Shown: positions 41,122 through 51,265, counted from the stretch's first letter. The stretch is 64,000 nucleotides of DNA from Yersinia hibernica (GCF_004124235.1 NZ_CP032487.1:1984001-2048000), one strand, 5' to 3'. Program-made: numbers and translations. The notes: generated by a model not told the origin, from the letters alone.

Positions 41122-41170
41122 ATTGGTTTACACTGCCAGTACAATTGCTTACTGCATGGAAAATAAAGAT

Positions 41171-41701
41171 ATGTTGCAATTTCTTAACCGCTGCTCTAAA
41201 GGGCGCGGTGCTTGGCTATTAATGGCCCTGACTGCACTTGTATTAGAATTGGTGGCGCTCTATTTTCAACACGTGATGCTGTTACAGCCTTGTGTTATGT
41301 GTATTTATGAACGTGCCGCATTATTCGGGATTCTGGGTGCATCACTGCTGGGCGCTATCGCACCTAAATCCCCCTTGCGCTATCTGGCTATTCTTATCTG
41401 GATTTACAGCGCCTGGAGAGGTGTTCAGTTAGCTTGGGTACACACAATGCTACAATTACATCCATCGCCATTCACAACCTGCGATTTCTTTGTGAGCTTC
41501 CCCGCATGGTTGCCACTCGACAAATGGATGCCGGCCATTTTTGTTGCCAGTGGCGATTGCTCGGTAAAACAGTGGGAATTCCTGTCGCTGGAGATGCCAC
41601 AGTGGTTAGTGGGTATCTTTGCCGCTTACCTGCTGATGGCCGTATTAGTGCTTATCAGCCAGTTTGTTAAGCCGAAAAGACGTGATTTGTTTAGCCGATA
41701 A
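41171..41701 (+). CDS. dsbB: disulfide bond formation protein DsbB
   Basis: Inner-membrane quinone reductase that reoxidises DsbA. From the ATG at 41171 the product has 176 residues, as in E. coli. Four membrane segments are visible, with the first redox pair C41-V-M-C44 (E. coli has CVLC) in the first periplasmic loop and the second pair near residues 104 and 130 (TTCDFF and SGDCSV). The 16-residue upstream extension is not conserved. Confidence 0.96.
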   Translation: MLQFLNRCSKGRGAWLLMALTALVLELVALYFQHVMLLQPCVMCIYERAALFGILGASLLGAIAPKSPLRYLAILIWIYSAWRGVQLAWVHTMLQLHPSPFTTCDFFVSFPAWLPLDKWMPAIFVASGDCSVKQWEFLSLEMPQWLVGIFAAYLLMAVLVLISQFVKPKRRDLFSR

Positions 41702-41726
41702 CTTTCATACATATCTTTATCTATTT

Positions 41727-41753
41727 AAGGCGCCTAAATATGGCGCCTTTTTT
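41727..41753 (+). terminator. terminator after dsbB
   Basis: AAGGCGCC / GGCGCCTT stem with a 7-base loop followed by TTTTTT. Confidence 0.9.
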
Positions 41754-41765
41754 ATCTTCATAAAA

Positions 41766-41792
41766 ACCAAAAGGCTGCCATTTGGCAGCCTC
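41766..41792 (-). terminator. terminator of the 41.8-kb exported-protein gene
   Basis: On the minus strand AGGCTGCCA-AA-TGGCAGCCT followed by TTTGG and a further TTTTT. Confidence 0.75.
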
Positions 41793-41812
41793 ATTTCACC
41801 CTCATCAAGAAA

Positions 41813-42169
41813 CTATGCTTTGGTATGAGTGCAAATATATTGGCTGACTTGCTCACCATCAACAATCGCCAGACGAATTGGCATGGTAGAGATGTTAAGA
41901 GCAGCAATAACCTGTTCTTGGTTATTGGCCTTCTGGAAGATTAATGACTCTCCCTGCCCTTCAGGATTAACTTTAACAAACTGAAAGACTGACTTATCAA
42001 TGGTCAGTTGCTGATTCGGCCCATCCAATACCGCGGAAAGGCTCCCCCCCTCTTTCAATTCGCAGTCAAGATTAATTAATGACGCCCCTGCGGCCTGAAC
42101 CTGATGTGAAACACTAGCTAAAGTAGCGGAGATGCCGATGATGACAGCGGCTAAAGTTGAATATTTCAT
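41813..42169 (-). CDS. small periplasmic protein of unknown function
   Basis: The 118-residue product starts with a signal peptide (hydrophobic about residues 6-20, cleavage near VQA-AGA). The mature part has two cysteines (LDCELKE and YICTH) that could form a disulfide, and is acidic to neutral. I recognise no family. It stands alone between dsbB and ycgN with its own terminator. Confidence 0.7.
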   Translation of the reverse strand: MKYSTLAAVIIGISATLASVSHQVQAAGASLINLDCELKEGGSLSAVLDGPNQQLTIDKSVFQFVKVNPEGQGESLIFQKANNQEQVIAALNISTMPIRLAIVDGEQVSQYICTHTKA

Positions 42170-42233
42170 TTTTAAGTTTCTTGGTTAAATTTCGCCGTCA
42201 GTATGCCATATCTGACTTATTAATGGTGACGAG

Positions 42234-42680
42234 TTATCTGGCCCACTGTGGTTTATTCAAAATATGGTCTTGCCAGTCAATGACCTCACTCTCCCGCACT
42301 GCAATGTGACGAACCGAAATCCGCTCACCATGCATGGCGGATTTTGAGCCCGTCAGTAATGGGTGCCAATGAGGTAAATCATGACCTTCACCAATTAAAC
42401 GATAAGCACAGGTCGGCGGTAACCAATCAAAAGTCACCAAGTTTTCGCGGGTTAACTTGATGCAATCTTCTTCTAATTCAAAACGGCGCTCATAATGACG
42501 ACATTGACAGGTTTTAATATTAAGCTGATCGCAAGCCACATTAGTGAAATAGATCTCATCAGTGTCTTCATCAATCAATTTATTCAAACAACATTGCCCG
42601 CATCCGTCGCACAGAGATTCCCATTCGCTATCAGACATTTCAGCGAGTGTTTTTTGTTGCCAAAAAGGAAGTTGTGACAT
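42234..42680 (-). CDS. ycgN: UPF0260 cysteine-cluster protein YcgN
   Basis: Function unknown; the cysteine cluster resembles iron- or zinc-chelating domains. The 148-residue product (E. coli 153) has the [12 protein letters not shown] cluster near residue 26 with further cysteines near [15 protein letters not shown] and a C-terminal PTCAYRL. It lies downstream of ycgM in the same direction, as in E. coli. Confidence 0.92.
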   Translation of the reverse strand: MSQLPFWQQKTLAEMSDSEWESLCDGCGQCCLNKLIDEDTDEIYFTNVACDQLNIKTCQCRHYERRFELEEDCIKLTRENLVTFDWLPPTCAYRLIGEGHDLPHWHPLLTGSKSAMHGERISVRHIAVRESEVIDWQDHILNKPQWAR

Positions 42681-42797
42681 GGCGGTATCCGGTATAGTTA
42701 ATAAACGTAGGGTTAAATGAGCGGGTCGTTATAGACGCTTTAGCTACCAGATGCAAGTTTTGCCGCCTGAATAACAACACAAGCGGCATAGATTGGC

Positions 42798-43454
42798 TTA
42801 GATTATACGGGTGTTCAACGTCTTACCATTCAGCATAATTTTTAGCATATCGCCGGAGATAATCGGCCCCACCCCCTGCGGCGTGCCGGTCAAAACAACA
42901 TCGCCGGCGCGCAACGTAAAGAAGCGGCTAATGTAACTTATCAATGGAATGATAGGCGTAATCATATCGCGGGTATTGCCCTGCTGACGGATTTCATCAT
43001 TAATGGTTAGAGATAAATCGACCTGTTGGGCATCACCAAATTCAGCGACCGGTATAAAACCCGAAATCGGGCACGAACCATCAAATGCCTTGGACTTTTC
43101 CCATGGCTGGCCCGCTTTCTTCAACCCGGATTGTAATTCACGCAATGTTAAATCCAATGCCACACCATAGCCCGCAATAGCGCGAGCAACACGGTCTTCA
43201 CTGGCTTGTTTTAACGGCGTACCAATCAAAACAGCCAATTCAACCTCATGGTGCACCGCACCAAACTCTTTAGGAATCGAAACCGGTTGGCGAATATCAC
43301 ACAGAGCCGTTTCAGGTTTAATAAACAACACCGGCTCGGGTGAGGCGGCCCCCCCCATTTCTTTAATATGTTCGGCATAGTTACTGCCCACGCAAACTAC
43401 TTTATTCACTGGAAAATCCAGTAAAGCCCCTTGCCAGTCTCTATGTTGATACAT
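42798..43454 (-). CDS. ycgM: fumarylacetoacetate hydrolase family protein YcgM
   Basis: FAH-fold metal-dependent enzyme; relatives (FAHD1 type) act as acylpyruvase, oxaloacetate decarboxylase or oxaloacetate tautomerase. The 218-residue product (E. coli 219) has the metal ligands in HHEVELAVLIG near residue 73 and the Asp of GVALDLTLRE near residue 107, and ends in the GDVVLTGTPQGVGP segment. The ATG at 43454 gives the family start MYQHRDWQGALLDFP. Confidence 0.93.
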   Translation of the reverse strand: MYQHRDWQGALLDFPVNKVVCVGSNYAEHIKEMGGAASPEPVLFIKPETALCDIRQPVSIPKEFGAVHHEVELAVLIGTPLKQASEDRVARAIAGYGVALDLTLRELQSGLKKAGQPWEKSKAFDGSCPISGFIPVAEFGDAQQVDLSLTINDEIRQQGNTRDMITPIIPLISYISRFFTLRAGDVVLTGTPQGVGPIISGDMLKIMLNGKTLNTRII

Positions 43455-43526
43455 ACTGCCTCTCTTGAATTGACATCCTGATAGACACTGCACCGCGGCC
43501 AACACCAAGCGACTTGACCACAGAAA

Positions 43527-44609
43527 TTATTGCCCCATGCTATTGACCATCATACTGTCTGCCATCATACCAATGCTGATAGCGAAATAGTAAGAGCGGT
43601 TCCAGTGCATAATGGCTCTAAAGTTATCATAAACCAGAAACGCGCGCCCTTGCACATCATCGGGCACGATAACCCAAGCACGCCAGTCAGGATTAGCCGC
43701 ATTACCCTTAGCTACAACACCGAGTTGCTGCCACTGCGCGACTGTTTTGGCTTGGCTATCTTTCAAACCGGCAAGAGCAAGATTGAAGTTCACTGGCAAC
43801 TGAGCTTCCTGACCCCAACCGACACCCGGTTGCCAACCCTCAGTAGACAGATAGTTAGCGGTGGAAGCAAATACATCATCAATATTATGCCAAATATCGA
43901 CCTTCCCATCACCATCACCGTCCGCACCATAGGTGAGGAAAGAGCTCGGCATAAACTGGCTTTGCCCCATGGCTCCGGCCCATGATCCTTTCAATTGCGG
44001 GTCATCAACGCGACCTTGCTGAATAATCTCCAGCGCCGCCATCAACTCTTGGGTGAAAAACGCCTCTCGCCGCCCTTCAAATGCCAATGTCGACAAAGCA
44101 GAAATCACATCCTCTTTACCTTGAATCTGACCAAAACTGCTTTCCATCCCCCACAGCGCCACAATGTAGCGCTCCGGTACCCCATAGCGCGCGGTGACTT
44201 GGGATAACTGGGGTTGGTAGCGCCGATAAATTTCTTGGCCCTGCGCTATTTTAGTCGGCGTCAAAACTTTGGCGAGGTAATCATCCAATGTGACTTTCTT
44301 TTCTAACTGATTACGATCAGATTGGACGACTCTATCAACAAAATGAATATTTGCGAAAGCAATATCCAAGGTGGCATCACTGATACCCTTCGCGCGGGCT
44401 TGGGCTTTCAATTGTGCAACATACGCCGCAAATTGTGCGGGATCCCGCCCCTGCTCGGATAACATTTTTTTGCTGTGATTCACCGGGGATGGGCCTGCTG
44501 CAGATTGCGCTGCAGCAGTCAGAGCAGGTATCGGCGCTGCGGTATTCTTATTGGCACATCCCATCAATATCACCGCCGCCATGGTGACTGTCATCATTGA
44601 TAATTTCAT
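43527..44609 (-). CDS. MltB-type membrane-bound lytic murein transglycosylase
   Basis: Cleaves peptidoglycan glycan strands to 1,6-anhydro products at the inner face of the outer membrane. The 360-residue product starts with a lipoprotein signal (lipobox LMGC, Cys18). The catalytic glutamate is in LWGMESSFGQIQG near residue 157; GAMGQSQFMPSSFLTYG and the Ca-binding-like DGDGDGKVD follow. It is similar to but distinct from MltB (the second MltB-like subfamily). It precedes ycgM in the same direction. Confidence 0.88.
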   Translation of the reverse strand: MKLSMMTVTMAAVILMGCANKNTAAPIPALTAAAQSAAGPSPVNHSKKMLSEQGRDPAQFAAYVAQLKAQARAKGISDATLDIAFANIHFVDRVVQSDRNQLEKKVTLDDYLAKVLTPTKIAQGQEIYRRYQPQLSQVTARYGVPERYIVALWGMESSFGQIQGKEDVISALSTLAFEGRREAFFTQELMAALEIIQQGRVDDPQLKGSWAGAMGQSQFMPSSFLTYGADGDGDGKVDIWHNIDDVFASTANYLSTEGWQPGVGWGQEAQLPVNFNLALAGLKDSQAKTVAQWQQLGVVAKGNAANPDWRAWVIVPDDVQGRAFLVYDNFRAIMHWNRSYYFAISIGMMADSMMVNSMGQ

Positions 44610-44739
44610 CGACGCGCTCCTTTATAAAATGATAGCCAGTGAGGAAGTTGGGCGCTTAAAATCAGTCGAGTGTCACACTGTGACATCCCGCTCTTTATCA
44701 TGATGGCTGCCATCAAGCTATTTTGATACTGCATCGGCG

Positions 44740-45012
44740 CTAGGCTTTCGTTGCACCCAAATGCATTTTCAATAAACTTTCTGGTGGCGGTGGCACTTGC
44801 AGGTAAAAACCCTGTTCAACAAGTGCGTTCTTCACTTTCTCGATATCCGCTGTCGCTAAACTTTTGCGCTCATTGAGTGCAAGCAGCATCGCAAATTGTG
44901 GTTTGCCAAAACTGGCCAGTAGCTCGGCAGGCACTCGCGAAAAATCATCTTTCTTTTCAATATAAAGATAGGTCTGATCGCGTTTCGAACTTCTGTAAAT
45001 AGCACAAAGCAT
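44740..45012 (-). CDS. ycgL: YcgL family protein
   Basis: Small alpha/beta protein of unknown role. The 90-residue product starts [17 protein letters not shown] and keeps the [10 protein letters not shown]-terminal block; E. coli YcgL is a little longer at both ends. The ATG at 45012 lacks a good ribosome-binding site; a TTG at 45039 is the alternative, but the ATG matches the conserved family start. It lies among ycgN, ycgM and minC as in E. coli. Confidence 0.9.
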   Translation of the reverse strand: MLCAIYRSSKRDQTYLYIEKKDDFSRVPAELLASFGKPQFAMLLALNERKSLATADIEKVKNALVEQGFYLQVPPPPESLLKMHLGATKA

Positions 45013-45091
45013 ATAAAGGACTCTAGTCGAAAAATTCAATAACCATAGCTGGCGATGATAACACGCTCAGCTATGTTACATCGCTGAGATA

Positions 45092-45457
45092 TCAATAGAT
45101 GGGGATATCGATGCCGATATGGTCAGCGCAAGGGTCTGGAACTAAGTAGGAATTGCTAGCATTGTCTGTGCGTGGGCGTTGCTGTTGTTGCTGCTGCTGG
45201 CATTTCTGCTGCTTTTCATTTTCACGCCTTACGGCTTCAGCATCTATGCGCGCTTTTTCTGCATCCAATTGCCGTTGCCACGATTGAGCGTCAACACCGG
45301 TCGAACCCAGTGCCTTGCGTTTTTCCAAATAATCTTTAGAAACCTTACTATTGTTTGGCGCTTCAGCGTGATAACTAAAGTCAGCCCCGGCTTTGAGTGG
45401 GGTTGATAGGGTAATAACACAGATAAATGATAGCGAGATGAAATTCCTTTTCATCAT
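45092..45457 (-). CDS. Q-rich exported protein with a Fur-box promoter
   Basis: The 121-residue product has a signal peptide (MKRNF start, hydrophobic about residues 7-22), then a charged, helical, glutamine-rich region (QRQLDAEKARIDAEAVRRE, then a run of Gln) and a short tail with two cysteines. I recognise no family. AAAGGAAA precedes the double ATG at 45457/45454. The promoter contains a close Fur operator, so it is probably expressed in iron starvation. It lies upstream of minC in the opposite direction. Confidence 0.7.
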   Translation of the reverse strand: MMKRNFISLSFICVITLSTPLKAGADFSYHAEAPNNSKVSKDYLEKRKALGSTGVDAQSWQRQLDAEKARIDAEAVRRENEKQQKCQQQQQQQRPRTDNASNSYLVPDPCADHIGIDIPIY

Positions 45458-45493
45458 TAATTTCCTTTAGATTGATTAATGCAGAAAACACAA

Positions 45494-45521
45494 ATTATCA
45501 CAAAATGATTATCATTCTCAA
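45494..45521 (-). promoter_or_regulatory. Fur-regulated promoter
   Basis: On the minus strand TTGAGA (45521-45516), 16 bases, GATAAT (45499-45494). Between and over these lies CAAAATGATTATCATTCTC (plus strand 45501-45519), which matches the 19-base Fur consensus GATAATGATAATCATTATC at 15 positions. Confidence 0.7.
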
Positions 45522-46101
45522 TATTGAATTACTAAAAATCGCTCTAATTCACGTCGTTTTTAGTAAAAAAATAATCCCCGTACACTTTATGACTCATTCG
45601 TTTTGCCGATATGCTGCGCAGATTTACACATTACTGAGTGGGATTTCTCCGAAATAATATTGTGAGATATTTCACTACGTAAATAATAACAACATTCCTC
45701 CCCTGCGATTTCACCCTCATAAAAGCGATAATATGGTCGCGCATTCCTCTATTTTATAAAAAACAACTTCGCTTGATAAAAAAATGGCCACATTTGATAG
45801 AAATGAGTGCCTTTTATGGGCAGCACTAAACGGGTATTAAGTCAGTCTCATTGTTGAAAAAACAAACAATTCAATTACAGTAGTGATATTAGCCAAATAT
45901 AGACAGGCCAGGGCTAGCGAATAAGCTGAAGTTATGCTGTAATTTCTTGCAAGATTGACGTCAATGCAGCGTTGGGATTTCAATATATTGATACGGATAG
46001 ATTTCTTTTTATATTACCTATAACATGCTTGGTAAGATCAGAATATTGTACCCCGAATGATATTGCGGGGATTAAACGCAGCTGAAACTGAGTCAGGATA
46101 G
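45522..46101. other. intergenic region upstream of minC
   Basis: About 580 AT-rich bases. A CRP-like near-palindrome TGTGAGATATTTCACT lies at 45661-45676 and a CCCCG/CGGGG hairpin at about 46052-46071 in the minC leader. The minC promoter must be here, but I cannot pick it with confidence. No ORF is convincing. Confidence 0.45.
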
Positions 46102-46788
46102 ATGTCACAATCGCCAATTGAGTTAAAAGGCAGTAGTTTTACCCTATCGGTCATTCATTTACATGATTCCCGACCGGAGGTAATCCGTCAGGCATTACAG
46201 GAAAAGGTAGAGCAAGCGCCCGCTTTCCTGAAAAACGCCCCTGTTGTGATTAACGTTGCAACGTTACCTAACGGTGCTAACTGGAAAGATCTCCAACAGG
46301 CTGTCAGCTCAGCGGGTCTGCGTATTGTTGGCATCAGTGGTTGTCAGGATGAACGTCAAAAACGGGCAATAGCACGGGCAGGTTTACCGTTACTGAGCGA
46401 AGGGAAAGGCCAGAAAATGGCCCCAGAGCCCATTATCAGCCCGCCGGAAAATGTTCCTACCAAGACACGAATCATCAACACGCCTGTCCGTTCTGGCCAA
46501 CAGATTTATGCCCGTAATTGTGATTTGATTGTTATCAGCAGTGTCAGCGCCGGCGCTGAATTAATTGCCGACGGCAATATTCATATCTATGGAATGATGC
46601 GAGGTCGTGCGCTAGCAGGTGCATCAGGTGATGCTCAATGCCAGATTTTTTGCACGCATCTGGGTGCTGAGCTAGTCTCTATCGCAGGGCAATACTGGTT
46701 GAGTGATCAAATCCCCAGTGATTATTTTGGTCAAGCTGCGCGGTTGCATCTGCTGAATAACGCATTAACTATACAACCTTTAAATTAA
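46102..46788 (+). CDS. minC: septum-site determining protein MinC
   Basis: FtsZ-ring inhibitor positioned by MinD. The 228-residue product (E. coli 231) has the FtsZ-destabilising N-terminal domain (residues 1-105) and the C-terminal beta-helical MinD-binding domain from about residue 120 ([27 protein letters not shown]). minD follows after 25 bases and minE after another 3, one operon. Confidence 0.97.
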   Translation: MSQSPIELKGSSFTLSVIHLHDSRPEVIRQALQEKVEQAPAFLKNAPVVINVATLPNGANWKDLQQAVSSAGLRIVGISGCQDERQKRAIARAGLPLLSEGKGQKMAPEPIISPPENVPTKTRIINTPVRSGQQIYARNCDLIVISSVSAGAELIADGNIHIYGMMRGRALAGASGDAQCQIFCTHLGAELVSIAGQYWLSDQIPSDYFGQAARLHLLNNALTIQPLN

Positions 46789-46813
46789 GCCCTTTTGACA
46801 AGGAATCCATTTC

Positions 46814-47626
46814 ATGGCACGCATTATTGTTGTTACATCGGGTAAAGGGGGCGTTGGCAAGACCACATCAAGCGCGGCTATCGCAACCGGCTTGGCCCAA
46901 AAAGGTAAAAAAACCGTGGTTATCGATTTCGATATCGGTCTGCGGAACCTAGACTTGATTATGGGTTGTGAACGCCGAGTGGTTTATGATTTTGTTAATG
47001 TCATTCAAGGTGACGCCACTTTGAACCAAGCATTAATAAAAGATAAGCGCACAGATAATCTGTATATTCTGCCCGCTTCTCAAACTCGGGATAAAGACGC
47101 CCTGACTAAAGAGGGTGTTGAAAAGATTTTAAACGATCTTGGCGAAATGAATTTCGAGTTCGTGGTGTGTGACTCACCCGCAGGTATCGAAAGCGGTGCT
47201 TTGATGGCGTTGTATTTTGCTGACGAAGCGGTCATTACGACAAACCCTGAAGTTTCATCTGTTCGTGACTCTGACCGTATCCTTGGGATATTGTCATCCA
47301 AGTCACGCCGTGCTGAAAATGGCCAGGAACCGATTAAAGAACATCTGCTGTTGACCCGCTACAATCCAGGGCGTGTTAATCGCGGCGATATGCTTAGCAT
47401 GGAAGATGTCCTCGACATTCTGAGGATCCCACTGGTTGGCGTTATTCCAGAAGATCAGTCCGTACTGCGCGCGTCGAACCAAGGCGAGCCGGTGATCCTG
47501 GACAAAGAGTCAGATGCTGGTAAAGCTTATGACGATACCGTTGACCGTTTGCTAGGAGAAGAACGTCCCTTCCGCTTCATCGAAGAAGAGAAGAAGGGCT
47601 TCCTGAAACGCCTTTTTGGGGGATAA
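46814..47626 (+). CDS. minD: septum-site determining ATPase MinD
   Basis: Membrane-associated ATPase that recruits MinC and oscillates with MinE. The 270-residue product (E. coli 270) has the deviant Walker A GKGGVGKTT at residues 10-18, and the C-terminal amphipathic membrane-targeting helix (EEEKKGFLKRLFGG). Confidence 0.98.
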   Translation: MARIIVVTSGKGGVGKTTSSAAIATGLAQKGKKTVVIDFDIGLRNLDLIMGCERRVVYDFVNVIQGDATLNQALIKDKRTDNLYILPASQTRDKDALTKEGVEKILNDLGEMNFEFVVCDSPAGIESGALMALYFADEAVITTNPEVSSVRDSDRILGILSSKSRRAENGQEPIKEHLLLTRYNPGRVNRGDMLSMEDVLDILRIPLVGVIPEDQSVLRASNQGEPVILDKESDAGKAYDDTVDRLLGEERPFRFIEEEKKGFLKRLFGG

Positions 47627-47629
47627 ACC

Positions 47630-47899
47630 ATGGCTTTGTTAGACTTTTTTCTGTCCCGCAAAAAACCGACAGCCAATATAGCCAAGGAACGGCTGCAAAT
47701 TATCGTCGCAGAGCGCCGTCGTGGGGACAGTGAGCCCCATTACTTGCCTGACTTGAAACGCGATATTTTGGCGGTTATTTGTAAATACATCCAGATTGAC
47801 CCTGAAATGCTGCATGTTCAATTTGAGCAAAAAGGGGATGATATTTCGGTGCTAGAACTTAACGTGACATTACCGGAAACGGAAGAAACGCCTAAATGA
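47630..47899 (+). CDS. minE: cell division topological specificity factor MinE
   Basis: Stimulates MinD ATPase to drive pole-to-pole oscillation. The 89-residue product (E. coli 88) has the N-terminal membrane/MinD-binding segment ([23 protein letters not shown] with the conserved anti-MinCD helix) and the topological-specificity domain with [10 protein letters not shown] terminator follows. Confidence 0.97.
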
Positions 47900-47916
47900 T
47901 TTCTTCGCGATAACTA

Positions 47917-47954
47917 TCCCCTGTATTTATTTACAGGGGAAATTTCTTTTTTTG
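47917..47954 (+). terminator. terminator of minCDE
   Basis: TCCCCTGTA-N6-TACAGGGGA stem followed by a T-rich stretch ending in TTTTTTT. Confidence 0.85.
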
Positions 47955-48098
47955 GCTGTATATATAGCCAGGCTTATTTTTGTTAGATATACACCCGCCA
48001 GAGCTAATAATCTTTAACCCTATTTCTGCTATTCATAAACGGGTTATCAATTAAAATTCAAATACCCAGAGTGAAGTTCCCCCCACCCTGAATATCAA

Positions 48099-49220
48099 TT
48101 AATATTGTTGTAAAATTTCAGCCAATGGCGCAGATAATAAATCACCACGCCAGCCACTTAATAATTCAGGCTCACTCTCTGTGGATTTCAGTTTCCAATG
48201 CCAACTGAGTAATTGGTTTATTTGGCGACGTGACGCCAGTAACTCGCTACTTAACCCACTACGCTCACTGACGGACATAATGAGTGCTTTAATATCTTTA
48301 AAGACTTTCTTGTAACTCGGTTGATCAATCAGATTAATAACCGGCGGAGGCAATTGTTCGTCCGCAACAGCATTACCTTCAGCCACCAATGCCAGCAAAG
48401 TGCGGCCATGATAGCGAATTTCTTGCCCACTTAAACCCAAAGAATCCAGCTCACCCAACGAGGTTGGCTGATAACGGGCAACTTGCCATAAGTTCTCTTC
48501 GCGGACAACAAAGTTTACCGCCAGGTCGCGTTCACGAGCCTGACGCAAACGCCATGCAGCCAACTTTTGCAAACAAGCCAACTGATGGCCGCGTAACTGC
48601 CAAGCATTGGTGATTTCACGGTAGGCTAATTCTGGATCGAGTATTTCACTACGCCGGCGACACAGTAGCTCACACTCATCTTTTGCCGCGTCCATACGCC
48701 CTGCGGCTTCAGTTGCTGCCACTAATTTAGCCGCCAGCGGTAACAGGTAAAATACATCCGCAGCCGCGTAATCACACTGTTTTTCACTGAGTGGCCGGGC
48801 AATCCAGTCCGTGCGAGATTCGCTTTTATCTAATTCGATACCTTCAAACTCATTCACCAGCATGGCAAAACCACAAGATAATGTACGGCCAGTAAATGCA
48901 GCCAATACTTGTGTATCAATCATAGGGGTGGGCATTTGCTCAAAGGCATTCAAGAATACTTCCAGATCTTCGCTACCGGCATGGAGATATTTCACCACAT
49001 TCAGGTCTTGTAGCAACTCACGGAAAGGTTGCCACTGGGTGATGGGCAACGGGTCAATCAGTGAAAGTTGCTCACCGTCATACAGTTGAATCAGGCCCAA
49101 CTGAGGATAGTAAGTGCGGGTTCTAACAAACTCGGTATCCAGTGCAACGTGGGCATGGGTTCGAGCTTGTTCGCAAACCTGCTGCAAGGCACTGTCGGTC
49201 GTGATCAACTGATAATTCAA
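48099..49220 (-). CDS. rnd: ribonuclease D
   Basis: 3'-5' exoribonuclease for tRNA and small-RNA 3' maturation. The 373-residue product (E. coli 375) has the DEDDy catalytic domain: Asp/Glu in ALDTEFVRT near residue 28, Asp in HAGSEDLEVF, and the Tyr/Asp pair in YAAADVFYL near residue 151, followed by two HRDC domains (from about residue 205). Confidence 0.96.
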   Translation of the reverse strand: MNYQLITTDSALQQVCEQARTHAHVALDTEFVRTRTYYPQLGLIQLYDGEQLSLIDPLPITQWQPFRELLQDLNVVKYLHAGSEDLEVFLNAFEQMPTPMIDTQVLAAFTGRTLSCGFAMLVNEFEGIELDKSESRTDWIARPLSEKQCDYAAADVFYLLPLAAKLVAATEAAGRMDAAKDECELLCRRRSEILDPELAYREITNAWQLRGHQLACLQKLAAWRLRQARERDLAVNFVVREENLWQVARYQPTSLGELDSLGLSGQEIRYHGRTLLALVAEGNAVADEQLPPPVINLIDQPSYKKVFKDIKALIMSVSERSGLSSELLASRRQINQLLSWHWKLKSTESEPELLSGWRGDLLSAPLAEILQQY

Positions 49221-49260
49221 AACGTGATTCTCTATATAGTCGTTAGTTCTATGGCAAACA

Positions 49261-49290
49261 CAACAACGCCGGTGATAACCGGCGTTGTTG
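49261..49290. repeat. 12-bp perfect stem-loop between fadD and rnd
   Basis: CAACAACGCCGG-TGATAA-CCGGCGTTGTTG. No T-run follows on the minus strand, so it may be a stability or processing hairpin rather than a strong terminator of fadD. Confidence 0.7.
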
Positions 49291-49318
49291 ATGATGATTG
49301 AGTGATTCCCTCGTTAAG

Positions 49319-51013
49319 CTAAGCGGCGTTTTGCTCACTCGACTTAGTCTTAATCTGCTCGTCACGCAGTTCCCTGCGCAAAATTTTGCCAACATTCGAT
49401 TTCGGCAATTCGTCACGGAACTCTACTATTTTCGGTACTTTATACCCTGTTAGGTAGCGGCGGCAATGGGTTAGCAGCTCTTCCTGCGTCAATGAGGCAT
49501 CTTTTTTCACGACAAACAATTTTACTGTCTCACCGGAGACCTCATTAGGCACGCCAACAGCCGCAGACTCCAGCACTTTCGCATGCAACGCCACCACATC
49601 TTCAATCTCATTAGGGTAGACGTTAAAACCCGAGACCAAAATCATATCCTTTTTACGGTCAACAATGCGCAAGAAACCTTGTTCGTCTAGCGTCGCGATA
49701 TCACCCGTTGCCAGCCAACCCTCTTTCAGCACTTCATCGGTCGCATCTGGCCGCTGCCAATAGCCTACCATAACTTGTGGCCCACGCACCCATAGTTCGC
49801 CCGGCTGCCCCAACGCAACATCGTGCCCCTCATCATCAACTAGCCGAACATCCGTTGAAGGGACGGGTAGGCCAATACTGCCACTGTAATGTTTCAAATC
49901 ATAAGGATTGCCGGTCACTAAAGGCGAACATTCGGTCAAACCATAGCCTTCCAGCAAATGCTTGCCGGTCAGCTTTTCCCACTTCTCCGCTACCGCCTTT
50001 TGTACTGGCATACCACCGCCGACTGAGAGCCGCAATGATGAGAAGTCTAACTTGGTGAATTCCTCATTATTTAACAGCGCATTAAATAACGTATTGACCC
50101 CCGTCATCGCCGTGAACGGATAGCGGCTGAGTTCTTTCACCATCCCTGGAATATCACGCGGGTTAGTGATTAATAAGCTGCGCCCGCCTAGCTCGATAAA
50201 CAGCAGGCAGTTCATGGTCAACGCAAAAATATGATAGAGCGGCAGCGCCGTCACGACCAATTCATGGCCCGGCTGTAACAATGGCGCATAAGCCGCCTTA
50301 GCTTGTTCCAGATTCGACTGCATATTGCGGTGAGTGAGCATTGCGCCTTTCGCCACGCCGGTGGTGCCGCCAGTATATTGCAAGAATGCCATATCGGTAT
50401 TGATGACATCCGGCTTCACATACTGCATGCGCCGGCCTTTCTGTAATGCGGTGCGAAATGAAATGGCATCAGGTAAATAGTATTTCGGCACCAAGCGCTT
50501 AATATATTTCACCACGAAATTGACCAGTGTACCTTTGGCAGTCGACAATTGGTCACCCATGCGGGTCAAAATAACGTGCTTAACTTGGGTTTTAAAAACG
50601 ACTTTTTCCAGTGTGTGGGCAAAGTTAGAAACAATAACAATAGCCGCAGCCCCACTATCATTGAGCTGATGCTCCAACTCTCGCGGCGTATACAGTGGGT
50701 TAACATTCACCACAACCATACCTGCACGCAAAATACCAAACAAGGCGATAGGATATTGCAGCAGGTTGGGCATCATTAATGCCACGCGGTCGCCTTTTTG
50801 TAACCCCAGACCTTGCTGGAGATAGGCGGCGAAAGCACGGCTACGCTCCTCCAGCTTACGGAAGGTCATCACCTCCCCCATATTGATAAACGCAGGTTGG
50901 TCCGCATAGCGCAATGCTGCGTTTTCAAACATTTCCACCAAAGAAGAATAGCGATCCGGGTCAATTTCTGCGGGCACATCTGCCGGATATCGTTTTAGCC
51001 ATACTTTTTCCAA
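49319..51013 (-). CDS. fadD: long-chain acyl-CoA synthetase FadD
   Basis: Membrane-associated enzyme that activates imported long-chain fatty acids to acyl-CoA. The 564-residue product (E. coli 561) has the AMP-binding loop [14 protein letters not shown] near residue 213 and the FACS-type signature around [12 protein letters not shown] near residue 425. The start is TTG at 51013, preceded by AGGAG; E. coli fadD also uses TTG, and the encoded start [13 protein letters not shown] aligns exactly. A FadR operator lies 78 bases upstream. Confidence 0.96.
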   Translation of the reverse strand: MEKVWLKRYPADVPAEIDPDRYSSLVEMFENAALRYADQPAFINMGEVMTFRKLEERSRAFAAYLQQGLGLQKGDRVALMMPNLLQYPIALFGILRAGMVVVNVNPLYTPRELEHQLNDSGAAAIVIVSNFAHTLEKVVFKTQVKHVILTRMGDQLSTAKGTLVNFVVKYIKRLVPKYYLPDAISFRTALQKGRRMQYVKPDVINTDMAFLQYTGGTTGVAKGAMLTHRNMQSNLEQAKAAYAPLLQPGHELVVTALPLYHIFALTMNCLLFIELGGRSLLITNPRDIPGMVKELSRYPFTAMTGVNTLFNALLNNEEFTKLDFSSLRLSVGGGMPVQKAVAEKWEKLTGKHLLEGYGLTECSPLVTGNPYDLKHYSGSIGLPVPSTDVRLVDDEGHDVALGQPGELWVRGPQVMVGYWQRPDATDEVLKEGWLATGDIATLDEQGFLRIVDRKKDMILVSGFNVYPNEIEDVVALHAKVLESAAVGVPNEVSGETVKLFVVKKDASLTQEELLTHCRRYLTGYKVPKIVEFRDELPKSNVGKILRRELRDEQIKTKSSEQNAA

Positions 51014-51090
51014 GGTAGCGCTCCTGAATTATTATTGGTCGCCAATATATAAAAGCCAACGAACTTACATCAGAACTTTAACAATATTTT

Positions 51091-51107
51091 AACTCAGCGT
51101 ACCAGTT
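51091..51107 (-). promoter_or_regulatory. FadR operator upstream of fadD
   Basis: On the minus strand AACTGGTACGCTGAGTT, which fits the FadR consensus (A-N-C-T-G-G-T-N3-A/C-N3-GTT) and resembles the E. coli fadD operator AGCTGGTATGATGAGTT. FadR itself is encoded at 38403-39122. Confidence 0.82.
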
Positions 51108-51265
51108 TGCTTTTAAACAATTTTGAGGTTGAGATATAGGTCACTATTTTCTGCTGCTGAGACACCACAATCAGGCCATCTGGCAAATATTCACAAGTCG
51201 CGGTTAATAAAATCAATTTATCATCGTTTTTTATGATGTTATTTAAGATAACCATTTGATTGTAA

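Noticed and set aside
45472..45657. 61-codon open frame between the Fur-box gene and minC
   Set aside because: It begins inside the Fur promoter and lacks a ribosome-binding site; hydrophobic composition is typical of AT-rich DNA.
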